Source of the DNA: Neisseria mucosa
GTDB taxonomy: Bacteria > Pseudomonadota > Gammaproteobacteria > Burkholderiales > Neisseriaceae
Reading direction: 5' to 3'
DNA: 20,177 nucleotides
Assembly (NCBI RefSeq): GCF_003044445.1
Contig: NZ_POWX01000029.1
Coordinates: forward strand, 1-20,177
In this document: positions 1 through 7,083 of the stretch, in pieces
How positions within the stretch are numbered: position 1 is the stretch's first letter
Layout of the letters: every line of letters starts with the position of its first letter
Program-made: the position numbers and the translations under genes
The notes under the pieces: generated by a model
Database searches by the model: none
What the model was told of the DNA's origin: nothing
The model's input: only the letters and a program-made list of their open reading frames with translations

Positions 1-147
1 TCAATCAAAACCTTTCTCAAAACCTCGAAAAATCAGACCAACTGTGATATACTTGTCAGTTCGTTCAACCGCCGCCGAAGCAGCGAAGAACCGAACTATA
101 CCCTCCTCCTCAAAAACCGTCAACTCCTAAACCGCAAAAAATTCTAA
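1..147 (+). other. Unexplained open frame running in from the window edge
   Basis: Frame 1 is open from the first base to a TAA at 148-150, giving 49 codons with no recognisable domain; it ends in a basic, leucine-rich stretch. It could be the C-terminus of a gene starting outside the window or simply AT-rich spacer. An imperfect hairpin lies inside it (AGTTCG at 58-63 against CGAACT at 92-97), which suits a structured or regulatory sequence as well as a coding end. I do not recognise a product. Confidence 0.2.
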
Positions 148-202
148 AAAATCTAACAACAACCTGAAATACAAAGACTTTTATTTCAAATCAAAAAACA
201 GC

Positions 203-237
203 AAAGGTCGTCTGAAATTAATTTCAGACGACCTTTT
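203..237 (-). terminator. Inverted uptake-sequence pair, dksA terminator
   Basis: Two uptake sequences face each other across a 2-base loop (arms 203-218 and 221-236). Read on the minus strand, the hairpin follows the dksA stop by about 40 bases and is followed by a T-rich run, as expected of an intrinsic terminator. Confidence 0.8.
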
Positions 238-279
238 CATTTTCTTACTGCCTAATTCAATTAGCCGATTTCGTTATAC

Positions 280-696
280 TTAGTCGGCAAACTGTTTTTT
301 CATGCGTTCGCGGCGTTCTTGTGCTTCTACGGAAAGTGTAGCAGTCGGGCGGGCAAGGAGGCGTTTAAGACCGATGGGCTCGCCGGTATCCGCGCAGAAA
401 CCATAATCACCTTCATCGATGCTGCGGATGGTTGCTTGTACTTTACCTAGAAGTTTGCGCTCACGGTCGCGGGTGCGTAGTTCCAGCGCGTACTCTTCTT
501 CTTGAGTAGCGCGGTCGGCAGGATCGGGAGCCGATTCGTGTTCTTGCAGGTGGCCGGTGGTGGCAGATGCGTTTTCAATCAGTTCGTCTTGCATTTTTAC
601 CAGCAGTTCGCGGAAGAATGCCAACTGATCGCTATTCATGTAGTCTTCTTCCGGGCCGTCCCAATTCAAAATGTCTTGTTCTGTCAGCTTTGCCAT
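280..696 (-). CDS. dksA: RNA polymerase-binding transcription factor DksA
   Basis: DksA enters the RNA polymerase secondary channel and works with ppGpp in the stringent response. The 138-residue protein has the family layout: an N-terminal helix, a coiled coil whose tip carries DPADRA (58-63; the DxxDxA tip needed for activity), and a C-terminal zinc-finger region. That finger is degenerate: the four positions that are cysteines in E. coli DksA are here C101, T104, S122 and A125, with the 21-residue spacing kept. Zinc binding through four cysteines is therefore not possible, as in known low-cysteine DksA proteins such as Pseudomonas aeruginosa DksA2. The start follows a weak purine-rich GAAAGA site. 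The gene lies downstream of yggT with about 190 bases between, so it probably has its own promoter. Identity is secure. Confidence 0.96.
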   Translation of the reverse strand: MAKLTEQDILNWDGPEEDYMNSDQLAFFRELLVKMQDELIENASATTGHLQEHESAPDPADRATQEEEYALELRTRDRERKLLGKVQATIRSIDEGDYGFCADTGEPIGLKRLLARPTATLSVEAQERRERMKKQFAD

Positions 697-889
697 AATT
701 TTTCTTTCAATCTATTGCGGGAAACGAAATGCTACTCAAGTGGTTTATTTTATTGATTTCTTAGGACTTCTTTTCTCAAGCCCGTTTGGAAATGGCGGCA
801 TGATACCATGTTTTCACAGCCGTGGTTTTGATTTTCACTTTTTTGCATTTTGCTTACGTCATACTGCAAATTCTTAATGAACTCGCTGC

Positions 890-1444
890 CTATTGCAGTA
901 GCCACAAGTTGATTTGGCGGGTAATTTGGGGCGATAGACTGCTTAACCAGATCCACAGTAATAATGCCAATATACTACCTGAAAAATCGTAGCGTCCGTA
1001 CTTTAAAAACTGTACGGGGGAAAGTATGGGGCGATATATCCGTTCCAGCGCGACGGAAAGTTGGGAATAGGGATCTTTAATACTGAGCGCCATGCGGATA
1101 AACAACCCTATCAACAACACATAAGCTGCTGATTTAATTGTATTCAATATTGCCAGTATAAAATTGGCGATGATGATTTTTGCGCTGAATGCGGTAGGCT
1201 GCGCCACTAAAGTGATGAAGGTGAATACGATGTAATATAACAACAGTCCTGACAACAGGCAGGCTGGGTCGTATTTTTTAACCGGCAGAATTTTATGCAG
1301 CGGGTTGACCAGCCAATCGGTTGATCGCTTGCTGAACGCCAAGAGCGCATGATTTTCACTCAATCCCGCCGCTTGCAGGAAAAGACGTGCCAAACACAGG
1401 ATAACGATGCCGTCGGCAAGCAATATCAATAAATCTCCGCGCAT
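890..1444 (-). CDS. yggT: YggT family integral membrane protein
   Basis: This is a 184-residue, strongly hydrophobic protein with the duplicated YggT arrangement: membrane segments near residues 5-27, 62-84, 92-117 and 155-175, and a conserved stretch with NPLHKILP in the first half and RPILSP in the second. The family sits in the inner membrane and its molecular role is poorly defined; links to osmotic stress and cell division have been proposed in other organisms. It begins two bases after the proC stop, so the genes are almost certainly co-transcribed, and yggS-proC-yggT is a widely conserved cluster. The likely ribosome-binding AAGG is part of the uptake sequence that also holds the proC stop codon. 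Confidence 0.9.
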   Translation of the reverse strand: MRGDLLILLADGIVILCLARLFLQAAGLSENHALLAFSKRSTDWLVNPLHKILPVKKYDPACLLSGLLLYYIVFTFITLVAQPTAFSAKIIIANFILAILNTIKSAAYVLLIGLFIRMALSIKDPYSQLSVALERIYRPILSPVQFLKYGRYDFSGSILALLLWIWLSSLSPQITRQINLWLLQ

Positions 1445-1445
1445 T

Positions 1446-1457
1446 TTCAGACGACCT
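1446..1457 (-). repeat. DNA uptake sequence at the proC/yggT junction
   Basis: A complete AGGTCGTCTGAA on the minus strand. Its TGA is the proC stop codon, its upstream bases encode the last two ProC residues (Val-Val), and its AAGG lies 10 bases before the yggT ATG. Confidence 0.9.
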
Positions 1458-2244
1458 TATATTGTTGCGCCATTTCCTGCGAACGCTTGACGCAGGCTTC
1501 CACGCCTTGTGCAATGGCTTCGGCGACGCGACATGATTTGAACGTTTCGATGGCTTCGTGGGTGGTTCCGCCTTTGGAAGTAACGTTTTGCTGCAATTGC
1601 GCGAAGTCCTCGCCGCTTTGCTCTGCCAAGGCGACTGCACCTTTAAACGTGGCGAGACTGAGGGCGCGGGCATCTTCTTCGCTAAACCCTTGCGCCTGAG
1701 CGGCAGCTTGCAGCGCGCCGAGCAGGTAAAAGACGTAGGCGGGGCCGCTGCCGCTAATGCCGGTAATGTTGTGCAACTTGTCTTCTTCATCCAACCAAAC
1801 GGTTAAACCGACGGAACGCATAATCCGGTCGGCGGCGGTGCGGTCGGCTTCGGACACTTCCGATTCGGCAAACATGCCGGATACACCCAAACCGATTTTT
1901 CCCGGCGTATTGGGCATGGTACGGACAATGCGGCGTGTTCCGCCAAGGTAGCGGCTGAGGGTATCAATAGACAAACCGGCGGCAACGGATAGCACCAATG
2001 CGCCGTTGACACGAACGTTGTGGCACGCGGCTTCCATGTCCTGCGGCTTGACGGCAAGAATCAAAACGTCGTCTGAAAGCAGTTCGGGCAGGGATTCAGA
2101 AACTTCAACATTCAATTCCTTTGCCAAACGCTCGCGTTTTTCCGCACCGCGGTTGGCGATGTGAATGCAGTATCCACCCTGTTTGACCAATCCGCCCGCG
2201 ATGGCGGCCGCCATATTGCCACCGCCTAAAAAGTAGATGTTCAT
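1447..2244 (-). CDS. proC: Pyrroline-5-carboxylate reductase
   Basis: ProC catalyses the last step of proline synthesis, NAD(P)H-dependent reduction of 1-pyrroline-5-carboxylate, in the cytoplasm. The 265-residue length is typical. The N-terminal Rossmann motif is GGGNMA (7-12), followed by AVKPQ (64-68) and RTMPNTP (108-114). The C-terminal dimerisation and substrate domain has TGISGSGPAY (161-170) and VTSKGGTT (221-228). The start is supported by AAGGAAA a few bases upstream. A Correia element and a uptake-sequence hairpin separate it from yggS, so transcription from yggS into proC would have to pass both. Its last codons lie inside an uptake sequence. Confidence 0.97.
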   Translation of the reverse strand: MNIYFLGGGNMAAAIAGGLVKQGGYCIHIANRGAEKRERLAKELNVEVSESLPELLSDDVLILAVKPQDMEAACHNVRVNGALVLSVAAGLSIDTLSRYLGGTRRIVRTMPNTPGKIGLGVSGMFAESEVSEADRTAADRIMRSVGLTVWLDEEDKLHNITGISGSGPAYVFYLLGALQAAAQAQGFSEEDARALSLATFKGAVALAEQSGEDFAQLQQNVTSKGGTTHEAIETFKSCRVAEAIAQGVEACVKRSQEMAQQYKVV

Positions 2245-2277
2245 AAATTTCCTTCAATTTTTAAATGAAATACATTT

Positions 2278-2434
2278 TATAGTAGATTAAATTTAAATCA
2301 GGACAAGGCGACGAAGCCACAGACAGTACAGATAGTACGGAACCGATTCACTTGGTGCTTCAGCACCTTAGAGAATCGTTCTCTTTGAGCTAAGGCGAGG
2401 CAACGCTGTACTGGTTTAAAGTTAATCCACTATA
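2278..2434 (+). repeat. Correia repeat enclosed element, long form
   Basis: A 157-base element bounded by inverted termini (TATAGTAGATTAAATTTAAA and the complementary end in ATCCACTATA), with the internal core typical of Neisseria CREEs. It lies 33 bases upstream of proC. One base of the left terminus differs from the copy at 6103 (TAGATT for TGGATT). CREEs are known to carry promoters or RNase III processing sites, so this copy could affect proC-yggT expression. Confidence 0.93.
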
Positions 2435-2439
2435 CTTGG

Positions 2440-2491
2440 GGTCGTCTGAAATGCCGTTCCCACCAAAGCGGAAAATTTCAGACGACCTTTT
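2440..2491 (-). terminator. Inverted uptake-sequence pair after yggS/lipoprotein frame
   Basis: Arms 2440-2452 and 2475-2487 are perfect complements of 13 bases around a 22-base loop. It terminates the minus-strand yggS transcript, although the T-run after the hairpin on that strand is poor; the arm at 2475-2487 also supplies the TGA of the lipoprotein frame. Confidence 0.65.
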
Positions 2492-2669
2492 TACCAACGG
2501 ACGCTTTCGGGCAGCGATGTTCGGTGTAAACCCTGTTTTTCCAAAAATCTATTGCCGCCGGCTTTTTGGGCTTGCACCAGTCTGACAAGGACGAACATGG
2601 ATACCAGCCCATCAACCGACAACCCGTTAAGGTTAAACCCAGCAAAACGACCGAGATAATCTGTTTTAT
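2478..2669 (-). CDS. Candidate small lipoprotein with ATA in place of a start codon
   Basis: Directly after yggS the next frame encodes a 63-residue product reading (M/I)KQIISVVLLGLTLTGC, a textbook lipoprotein signal peptide with lipobox LTGC (Cys17), then a short polar domain with CSSLSDWCKPKKP and a third and fourth cysteine. The first codon is ATA, not ATG. It overlaps the yggS stop as CAATAAAACAG; one base change from CAATGAAACAG would give the classic ATGA stop/start overlap while leaving yggS terminated. An AAGGGA lies 10 bases upstream, as expected for a ribosome-binding site. The stop is inside an uptake sequence. It may be a recently inactivated gene or one started inefficiently at ATA; a longer in-frame ATG at 2741 inside yggS would bury the signal peptide. 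No function is assigned. Confidence 0.45.
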   Translation of the reverse strand: MKQIISVVLLGLTLTGCRLMGWYPCSSLSDWCKPKKPAAIDFWKNRVYTEHRCPKASVGKKVV

Positions 2670-3373
2670 TGCCTGTCGTTCCCTTTTGGTTCCCGTCTGC
2701 CGAAAATCGCGCTGCCGATACGCACATGCGTTGCGCCGCACGCGACCGCCACAGGCATATCGCCGGACATCCCCATAGACAATACATCCGCGCGAACACC
2801 CGCCGCGTTCAGGTCGGCAAGCAGTTTCTGCATGGTTTGGAACTGAACGCGCAATGCTTCATCATCGCTGTCGGCTTTGGCGACACACATCAACCCGCGT
2901 ACAACCACATTCGGCAACTTCGCCACTTCCACCCCCAGCGCGACCGCCTCATCGGGCGCAACGCCGTGTTTCGCCTCCTCGCCCGCGATATTGACTTCGA
3001 TGCACACCTGCAAAGGCGGCATTTCGGGCGGACGCTGTTTGCTCAGGCGGCGGGCGGTTTTCAGACGACCTATCGTATGCACCCAATGCGCGCGTTCGGC
3101 GACAAATTTGGTTTTGTTCGACTGCACATCGCCGATGACGTGCCAAACGATGTCGGGCAAATCCGCGAGCGTTTCCGTTTTCTCGTACCACTCCTGAATA
3201 TAGTTTTCACCAAAATCACGCTGTCCTGCGGCATATACCTCTCGGATGTCGTCTGAAGGGAAGGTTTTGCTGACGGCAATCAGACCCACTTCTCCCACCT
3301 GCCGGCCCGCCTTTTGCTCGGCTTCGGCAATGCGGCGGCACACCTCCGCATAATTTTGTTGCAATACCGACAT
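2666..3373 (-). CDS. yggS: YggS/PLPBP family pyridoxal phosphate homeostasis protein
   Basis: A 235-residue single-domain TIM-barrel protein that binds pyridoxal 5'-phosphate without known enzyme activity and helps control free PLP and amino-acid balance. The PLP lysine is K36 in AVSKTFP. Other family signatures are FGENYIQE (54-61), WHVIGDVQSNK (77-87; most relatives have IGxLQ), SMGMSGDM (199-206) and VRIGSAIFG (217-225), which bind the phosphate. The start has AAGGAAG upstream. An uptake sequence inside the gene (3060-3071) encodes GRLKT at 102-106. The gene is divergent from pilT, the same arrangement as the yggR-yggS-yggT neighbourhood in enterobacteria. Confidence 0.95.
   Translation of the reverse strand: MSVLQQNYAEVCRRIAEAEQKAGRQVGEVGLIAVSKTFPSDDIREVYAAGQRDFGENYIQEWYEKTETLADLPDIVWHVIGDVQSNKTKFVAERAHWVHTIGRLKTARRLSKQRPPEMPPLQVCIEVNIAGEEAKHGVAPDEAVALGVEVAKLPNVVVRGLMCVAKADSDDEALRVQFQTMQKLLADLNAAGVRADVLSMGMSGDMPVAVACGATHVRIGSAIFGRREPKGNDRQ
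3060..3071 (-). repeat. DNA uptake sequence inside yggS
   Basis: A full 12-base uptake sequence on the minus strand, read in frame as Gly-Arg-Leu-Lys at YggS residues 102-105. A second core copy with an AT prefix is at 3246-3257 on the plus strand. Confidence 0.85.
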
Positions 3374-3420
3374 GATTTCTTCCTTTATTACATCAATTAC
3401 AGCGATTTTGAAAATTTTAC

Positions 3421-3449
3421 TTGGTCTGAACGGTTTATGTATTTAAAAT
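3421..3449 (+). promoter_or_regulatory. Possible sigma-70 promoter for pilT
   Basis: TTGGTC at 3421-3426 and TAAAAT at 3444-3449 are separated by 17 bases. The -10 matches consensus at five of six positions and the -35 at only three, so this is a weak prediction; the leader to the pilT ATG would be about 95 bases. Confidence 0.3.
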
Positions 3450-3552
3450 AATACAATTTATCGGAACCTGAACAGGGAAACGCTCGGCATTCCGCGTCCG
3501 CATTTTTAATCGGGTTCCGCCTCATTATTCTAAACTAAAACAAGGCCACATT

Positions 3553-4599
3553 ATGCAGATTACCGACTTACTCGCTTTCGGCGTCAAAAACAAAGCTTCC
3601 GACCTTCACTTAAGCGCCGGAATGTCCCCCATGATCCGCGTTCACGGCGACATCCGCCGCATCAACCTGCCCGAAATGTCCGCCGAAGAAGTCGGCAACA
3701 TGGTCACTTCGGTCATGAACGACCATCAGCGCAAACTGTTCCAACAAGATTTGGAAGTGGACTTCTCCTTCGAGCTGCCCAACGTCGCCCGTTTCCGTGT
3801 CAACGCATTTACCTCCAACCGCGGTCCTGCCGCCGTCTTCCGTACCATTCCGAGCGACGTATTGACGCTGGAAGACCTGCGCGCCCCGCGTATTTTCCAA
3901 AAAATCGCCGACAACCCGCGCGGTTTGGTATTGGTAACCGGCCCGACCGGTTCCGGTAAATCCACCACGTTGGCGGCGATGATCAACTACATCAACGAAA
4001 CCCAACCCGCACACATCCTCACCATCGAAGACCCGATCGAGTTCGTCCACCAAAGTAAAAAAGCCCTCGTCAACCAACGCGAGCTGCACCAACACACCCA
4101 CAGCTTTGCCAACGCCCTGCGTTCCGCATTGCGTGAAGACCCGGACGTAATCCTCGTGGGCGAGATGCGCGACCCCGAAACCATCGGCCTCGCGCTGACC
4201 GCCGCTGAAACCGGCCACTTGGTATTCGGCACGCTGCACACCACCGGCGCCGCCAAAACCGTGGACCGTATCGTTGACGTATTCCCTGCCGGCGAAAAAG
4301 AAATGGTGCGTTCGATGCTGTCCGAGTCCCTGCGCGCGGTCATTTCGCAAACCCTGCTGAAAACCCGCGACGGTAACGGCCGTGTCGCCGCACACGAAAT
4401 CCTCATCTCCACCCCCGCAGTGCGCAACCTGATCCGCGAAAACAAAATCGCCCAAATCAACTCCGCGCTGCAAACCGGCCAATCACACGGTATGCAAACC
4501 CTCGACCAAGCGCTGCAAACCCTCGTCCGCCAAGGCACCATCAGCCCCGACGTAGCCCGCAGCAAAGCGCAAAACAGCGACAGCATGACCATCGTCTGA
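3553..4599 (+). CDS. pilT: Type IV pilus retraction ATPase PilT
   Basis: PilT is the cytoplasmic hexameric ATPase that drives pilus retraction, and so twitching motility and, in Neisseria, DNA uptake. The 348-residue protein has an N-terminal PAS-like domain and a RecA-like core: Walker A GPTGSGKST (130-138), Asp box ILTIEDPIEF (155-164), Walker B region DVILVGEMRD (198-207), His box HLVFGTLHT (222-230), and the retraction motif AVRNLIRE (289-296), which corresponds to AIRNLIRE of PilT. The last motif separates PilT from PilB/PilU. The ATG is preceded by AAGG at 8-9 bases. pilU follows, with a uptake-sequence hairpin between them. Codon use resembles its neighbours. Confidence 0.98.
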   Translation: MQITDLLAFGVKNKASDLHLSAGMSPMIRVHGDIRRINLPEMSAEEVGNMVTSVMNDHQRKLFQQDLEVDFSFELPNVARFRVNAFTSNRGPAAVFRTIPSDVLTLEDLRAPRIFQKIADNPRGLVLVTGPTGSGKSTTLAAMINYINETQPAHILTIEDPIEFVHQSKKALVNQRELHQHTHSFANALRSALREDPDVILVGEMRDPETIGLALTAAETGHLVFGTLHTTGAAKTVDRIVDVFPAGEKEMVRSMLSESLRAVISQTLLKTRDGNGRVAAHEILISTPAVRNLIRENKIAQINSALQTGQSHGMQTLDQALQTLVRQGTISPDVARSKAQNSDSMTIV

Positions 4600-4629
4600 T
4601 CACCACATTCCATTATCGGGAACAAACAA

Positions 4630-4687
4630 GGTCGTCTGAAACGCAATTTAAACAACGAGGAAACCCGTTTCCCGTTTTCAGACGACC
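4630..4687 (+). terminator. Wide-loop uptake-sequence pair between pilT and pilU
   Basis: Arms 4630-4641 and 4676-4687 pair across about 34 bases. The long loop and the lack of a T-run after it suggest a weak terminator, so some pilT transcripts may continue into pilU. Confidence 0.5.
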
Positions 4688-4769
4688 TCCGTAAGGCAGG
4701 CACAACACCCAATAACAAACAAACCGCCCGCCGGTCTCAATATTCACTTACTGATAAAGAGTACACAAA

Positions 4770-6002
4770 ATGAGCGAAACAACTCCTTTACACGACTTAC
4801 TCAGCGAAATGGTACAAGCCTACTCGCAAAAAAACCAACCGCCGCATATCCCCACCCCCGCCGAAATCGGCACACACCTCCATCCTCTGCTCGACCGTAT
4901 GTGCGTTGAAGCAGAAAAACGCGGCGCATCCGACATCTTCATCAGCGCAGGTTTCCCGCCTGCCGTCAAAGTCAGCGGCACTCTGACCCCCGTCCCGCAC
5001 AAAGCCCTGACCGGCGAAGATACCGCCGCCATCGTCGAATCCACCATGAACCCCGAGCAGCTTGAAACCTTCAACCGCGAATGGGAACTCAACTACTCCG
5101 TCCAATCCCGCAGCAACACCCGTTACCGTGTCAACGCCTACCACGAACAAGGCCGCGTCGGCATGGTCTTGCGCCGCATCAACCAAGAAATCCCCGAAAT
5201 GGAGAGCCTCGGTCTGCCTGCCAAACTCAAAGACCTCTCCCTTTCCCCGCGCGGCCTGCTGATCCTTGCCGGCCCGACCGGTTCCGGTAAATCGACCACC
5301 ATGGCATCCATGCTCGACTACCGCAACCACAAAATGCCCGGCCACATCGTCACCATCGAAGACCCCATCGAATTCATCTACAAACCCCGCCGCAGTATCT
5401 TCACCCAACGCGAAGTCGGCATCGACACCAACGACTGGAAAATCGCCGTACAAAGCGCGATGCGTCAAGCGCCCGACGTCGTCTGTATCGGCGAGGTGCG
5501 CAGCGAAGCCAGTATGGAATACGCCCTCCAGCTTGCCCAAACCGGCCACTTGTGCGTCTTCACCATCCACGCCAACACCGCCGCCCAAACCATCGAGCGT
5601 ATCATCAACTTCTACCAAGAAGACCGCCGCAAACAAGTCCTCATGGATTTGGCGCTCAACCTGACCGGCATCATCGGTCAGCGCCTCGCCATCAAGAAAA
5701 ACCGCAGTCAGCGTACCGCCGTCGTCGATTTGCTGCTCAACACCCCCGCAATGCAGGATTTGATTTTTAAAGGCGAACTCATGGAAATCCGCGAACTCAT
5801 GACGCGCTCCGGCACAGACGGCATGCAGACCTTCGACCAACACCTGTTCGAACTCTATATCAAAGGTCAAATCGAATACGACGAAGCCCTGCGCCAAGCC
5901 GTTTCCACCAACGACCTGCGCCTGCGCATCCAAATGCACGAAGAAGGCAACGACCCCGACCGCCTCTACGACCGTATCAGCGATTTGAACCTGATTTCAT
6001 AA
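4770..6002 (+). CDS. pilU: Type IV pilus ATPase PilU
   Basis: PilU is a PilT paralogue that assists retraction and usually depends on PilT. The 410-residue protein has a longer N-terminus than PilT (about 40 extra residues), then the same core: Walker A GPTGSGKST (168-176), IEDPIEF (196-202), Walker B region DVVCIGEVR (236-244) and His box HLCVFTIH (260-267). The AIRNLIRE motif is replaced by NTPAMQDLIFKGE (324-336), as expected for PilU. The upstream AAAGAG is a modest ribosome-binding site. The two ATPases share a near-identical stretch around Walker A, which is visible at DNA level and could support recombination between them. Length and C-terminal extension fit the family. Confidence 0.96.
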   Translation: MSETTPLHDLLSEMVQAYSQKNQPPHIPTPAEIGTHLHPLLDRMCVEAEKRGASDIFISAGFPPAVKVSGTLTPVPHKALTGEDTAAIVESTMNPEQLETFNREWELNYSVQSRSNTRYRVNAYHEQGRVGMVLRRINQEIPEMESLGLPAKLKDLSLSPRGLLILAGPTGSGKSTTMASMLDYRNHKMPGHIVTIEDPIEFIYKPRRSIFTQREVGIDTNDWKIAVQSAMRQAPDVVCIGEVRSEASMEYALQLAQTGHLCVFTIHANTAAQTIERIINFYQEDRRKQVLMDLALNLTGIIGQRLAIKKNRSQRTAVVDLLLNTPAMQDLIFKGELMEIRELMTRSGTDGMQTFDQHLFELYIKGQIEYDEALRQAVSTNDLRLRIQMHEEGNDPDRLYDRISDLNLIS

Positions 6003-6025
6003 ACACCCGATTTCAGGCAAAACAA

Positions 6026-6069
6026 AGGTCGTCTGAAAAACCTCAATTCAGGTTTTTCAGACGACCTTC
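6026..6069 (+). terminator. Inverted uptake-sequence pair, pilU terminator
   Basis: A 19-base perfect stem (6026-6044 with 6051-6069) closes a 6-base loop and is followed by a T-rich stretch, 23 bases after the pilU stop. This is one of the strongest hairpins in the window. Confidence 0.85.
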
Positions 6070-6102
6070 TTTCATATTTCCTCGAGACCTTTGATCATTT
6101 TG

Positions 6103-6259
6103 TATAGTGGATTAAATTTAAACCAGTACGGCGTTGCCTCGCCTTAGCTCAAAGAGAACGATTCTCTAAGGTGCTGAAGCACCAAGTGAATCGGTTCCGT
6201 ACTATTTGTACTGTCTGCGGCTTCGTCGCCTTGTCCTGATTTAAATTTAATCCACTATA
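6103..6259 (-). repeat. Correia repeat enclosed element, long form, inverted
   Basis: A 157-base CREE almost identical to 2278-2434 but in the opposite orientation, with intact TATAGTGG/CCACTATA ends. The pair encloses yggS, pilT and pilU. Together with the bases to 6375 it fills the pilU to DUF4149 spacer; I see no gene there. Confidence 0.93.
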
Positions 6260-6375
6260 CTGCAAACCGGATGCTGTCGTTTCCTCTCTTTGAGTTTAGG
6301 GATGATTTGCTTTTGCTCTCGCTGGGTTTGCGTTTATCCGCATCCGCAGGACGGATCGGATTGGGCGTGATCCTC

Positions 6376-6387
6376 AGGTCGTCTGAA
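6376..6387 (+). repeat. Single DNA uptake sequence
   Basis: A full AGGTCGTCTGAA without a nearby inverted partner, about 45 bases before the likely start of the next gene. Confidence 0.85.
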
Positions 6388-6430
6388 AACTATGTTAGTA
6401 TGCGGCAGATTTGAATTTCAGGACAAAATG

Positions 6431-6880
6431 ATGAACCGATTGTGCGCATTGCTGACCAGCCTGTGGCTGGGTATGCAGGTAATGGCAGGCTATGTTGCCG
6501 CCCCGATTCTATTTGAACGGCTTGGCAAGCAGGAAGCAGGCAATATTGCCGGCGTACTGTTTTCCATCAACAATTATTTTGGTCTGCTGGCTTGGATAGT
6601 GGCTTGGCTGGTAGTGCGAAGCAACCGAAACCGTTCATTTTCTGACAACGGTAAAGTAGCGCCGAAATTCATTATCCTCCTTCTGCTGCTGACCGCGTCC
6701 AACCAATTCCTGATAAGCCCTGTTATCGCAGCGCACAAGGCGGGCACGGAAAACTGGCTGCTTTCGTTATTGGGCGGCTCTTTCGGTATGTGGCACGGCA
6801 TTTCCAGCATCATTTATCTGGTATGCAGCGTCTTGGGCTTAGGTTTGCTGTGGCGTTATTTGAAATTCGAGAACAATTAG
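6431..6880 (+). CDS. DUF4149 domain membrane protein
   Basis: A protein of 149 residues with four predicted membrane segments near residues 6-26, 45-63, 77-96 and 120-142, separated by short loops. The early PILFERLGKQEAGNIAG stretch (residues 25-41) fits the DUF4149 family of small inner-membrane proteins, whose function is unknown. ATG codons lie at 6392, 6428 and 6431. I chose 6431 because AGGA at 6420-6423 is then 7 bases away; 6428 is nearly as good and 6392 would add a non-hydrophobic leader. The gene stands alone between a CREE and a uptake-sequence hairpin. The 3' end overlaps a short minus-strand frame (6839-6985). Confidence 0.8.
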   Translation: MNRLCALLTSLWLGMQVMAGYVAAPILFERLGKQEAGNIAGVLFSINNYFGLLAWIVAWLVVRSNRNRSFSDNGKVAPKFIILLLLLTASNQFLISPVIAAHKAGTENWLLSLLGGSFGMWHGISSIIYLVCSVLGLGLLWRYLKFENN

Positions 6881-6985
6881 CCGTCTAATGGTCACATTTC
6901 CTTTTAAAAAGACCTTGCCTTGTTCTTTAATGGTTTGGGCTTCTTCATCAGATTTTTTCATTTCTTTGGCGGCGAGTTCCTCCAT
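6839..6985 (-). CDS. Possible small protein antisense to the DUF4149 gene end
   Basis: A 48-codon frame starting ATG at 6985 with a good AAGGA 7 bases upstream. The first part, MEELAAKEMKKSDEEAQTI, is charged and helical, unlike chance translation, but the last third runs antisense through the end of the DUF4149 gene and looks accidental. It may be the 5' remnant of a gene cut by rearrangement. I do not recognise it. Confidence 0.25.
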   Translation of the reverse strand: MEELAAKEMKKSDEEAQTIKEQGKVFLKGNVTIRRLIVLEFQITPQQT

Positions 6986-7039
6986 GTTTTTATCCTTCGC
7001 ATCAAGAAATCAAAGGAAACCATTCGAGCCCGATAAAAC

Positions 7040-7083
7040 AAAGGTCGTCTGAAACCCGAAAACCAAGTTTTCAGACGACCTTT
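7040..7083 (-). terminator. Inverted uptake-sequence pair
   Basis: Arms 7040-7054 and 7069-7083 are 15-base perfect complements around 14 bases. It lies about 160 bases after the DUF4149 gene and upstream of the minus-strand small frame, so which transcript it ends is unclear; T/A runs flank both sides. Confidence 0.6.

Noticed and set aside
2491..2799. Alternative minus-strand frame of 102 codons overlapping the yggS end and the lipoprotein frame
   Set aside because: Its start lies deep in yggS and it has no signal peptide or domain; the overlapping frame with lipobox and ribosome-binding site fits better, although codon use alone does not decide.
3610..4482. Long minus-strand open frames across pilT, and similar ones across pilU, mutS, mnmE and pgk
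   Set aside because: They are antisense shadows of GC-rich coding sequence, with low-complexity translations and no ribosome-binding sites; the sense frames carry complete conserved motifs.
4630..4760. Small RNA between pilT and pilU
   Set aside because: The only structure is the uptake-sequence pair; no promoter-plus-terminator arrangement for a separate RNA was seen.
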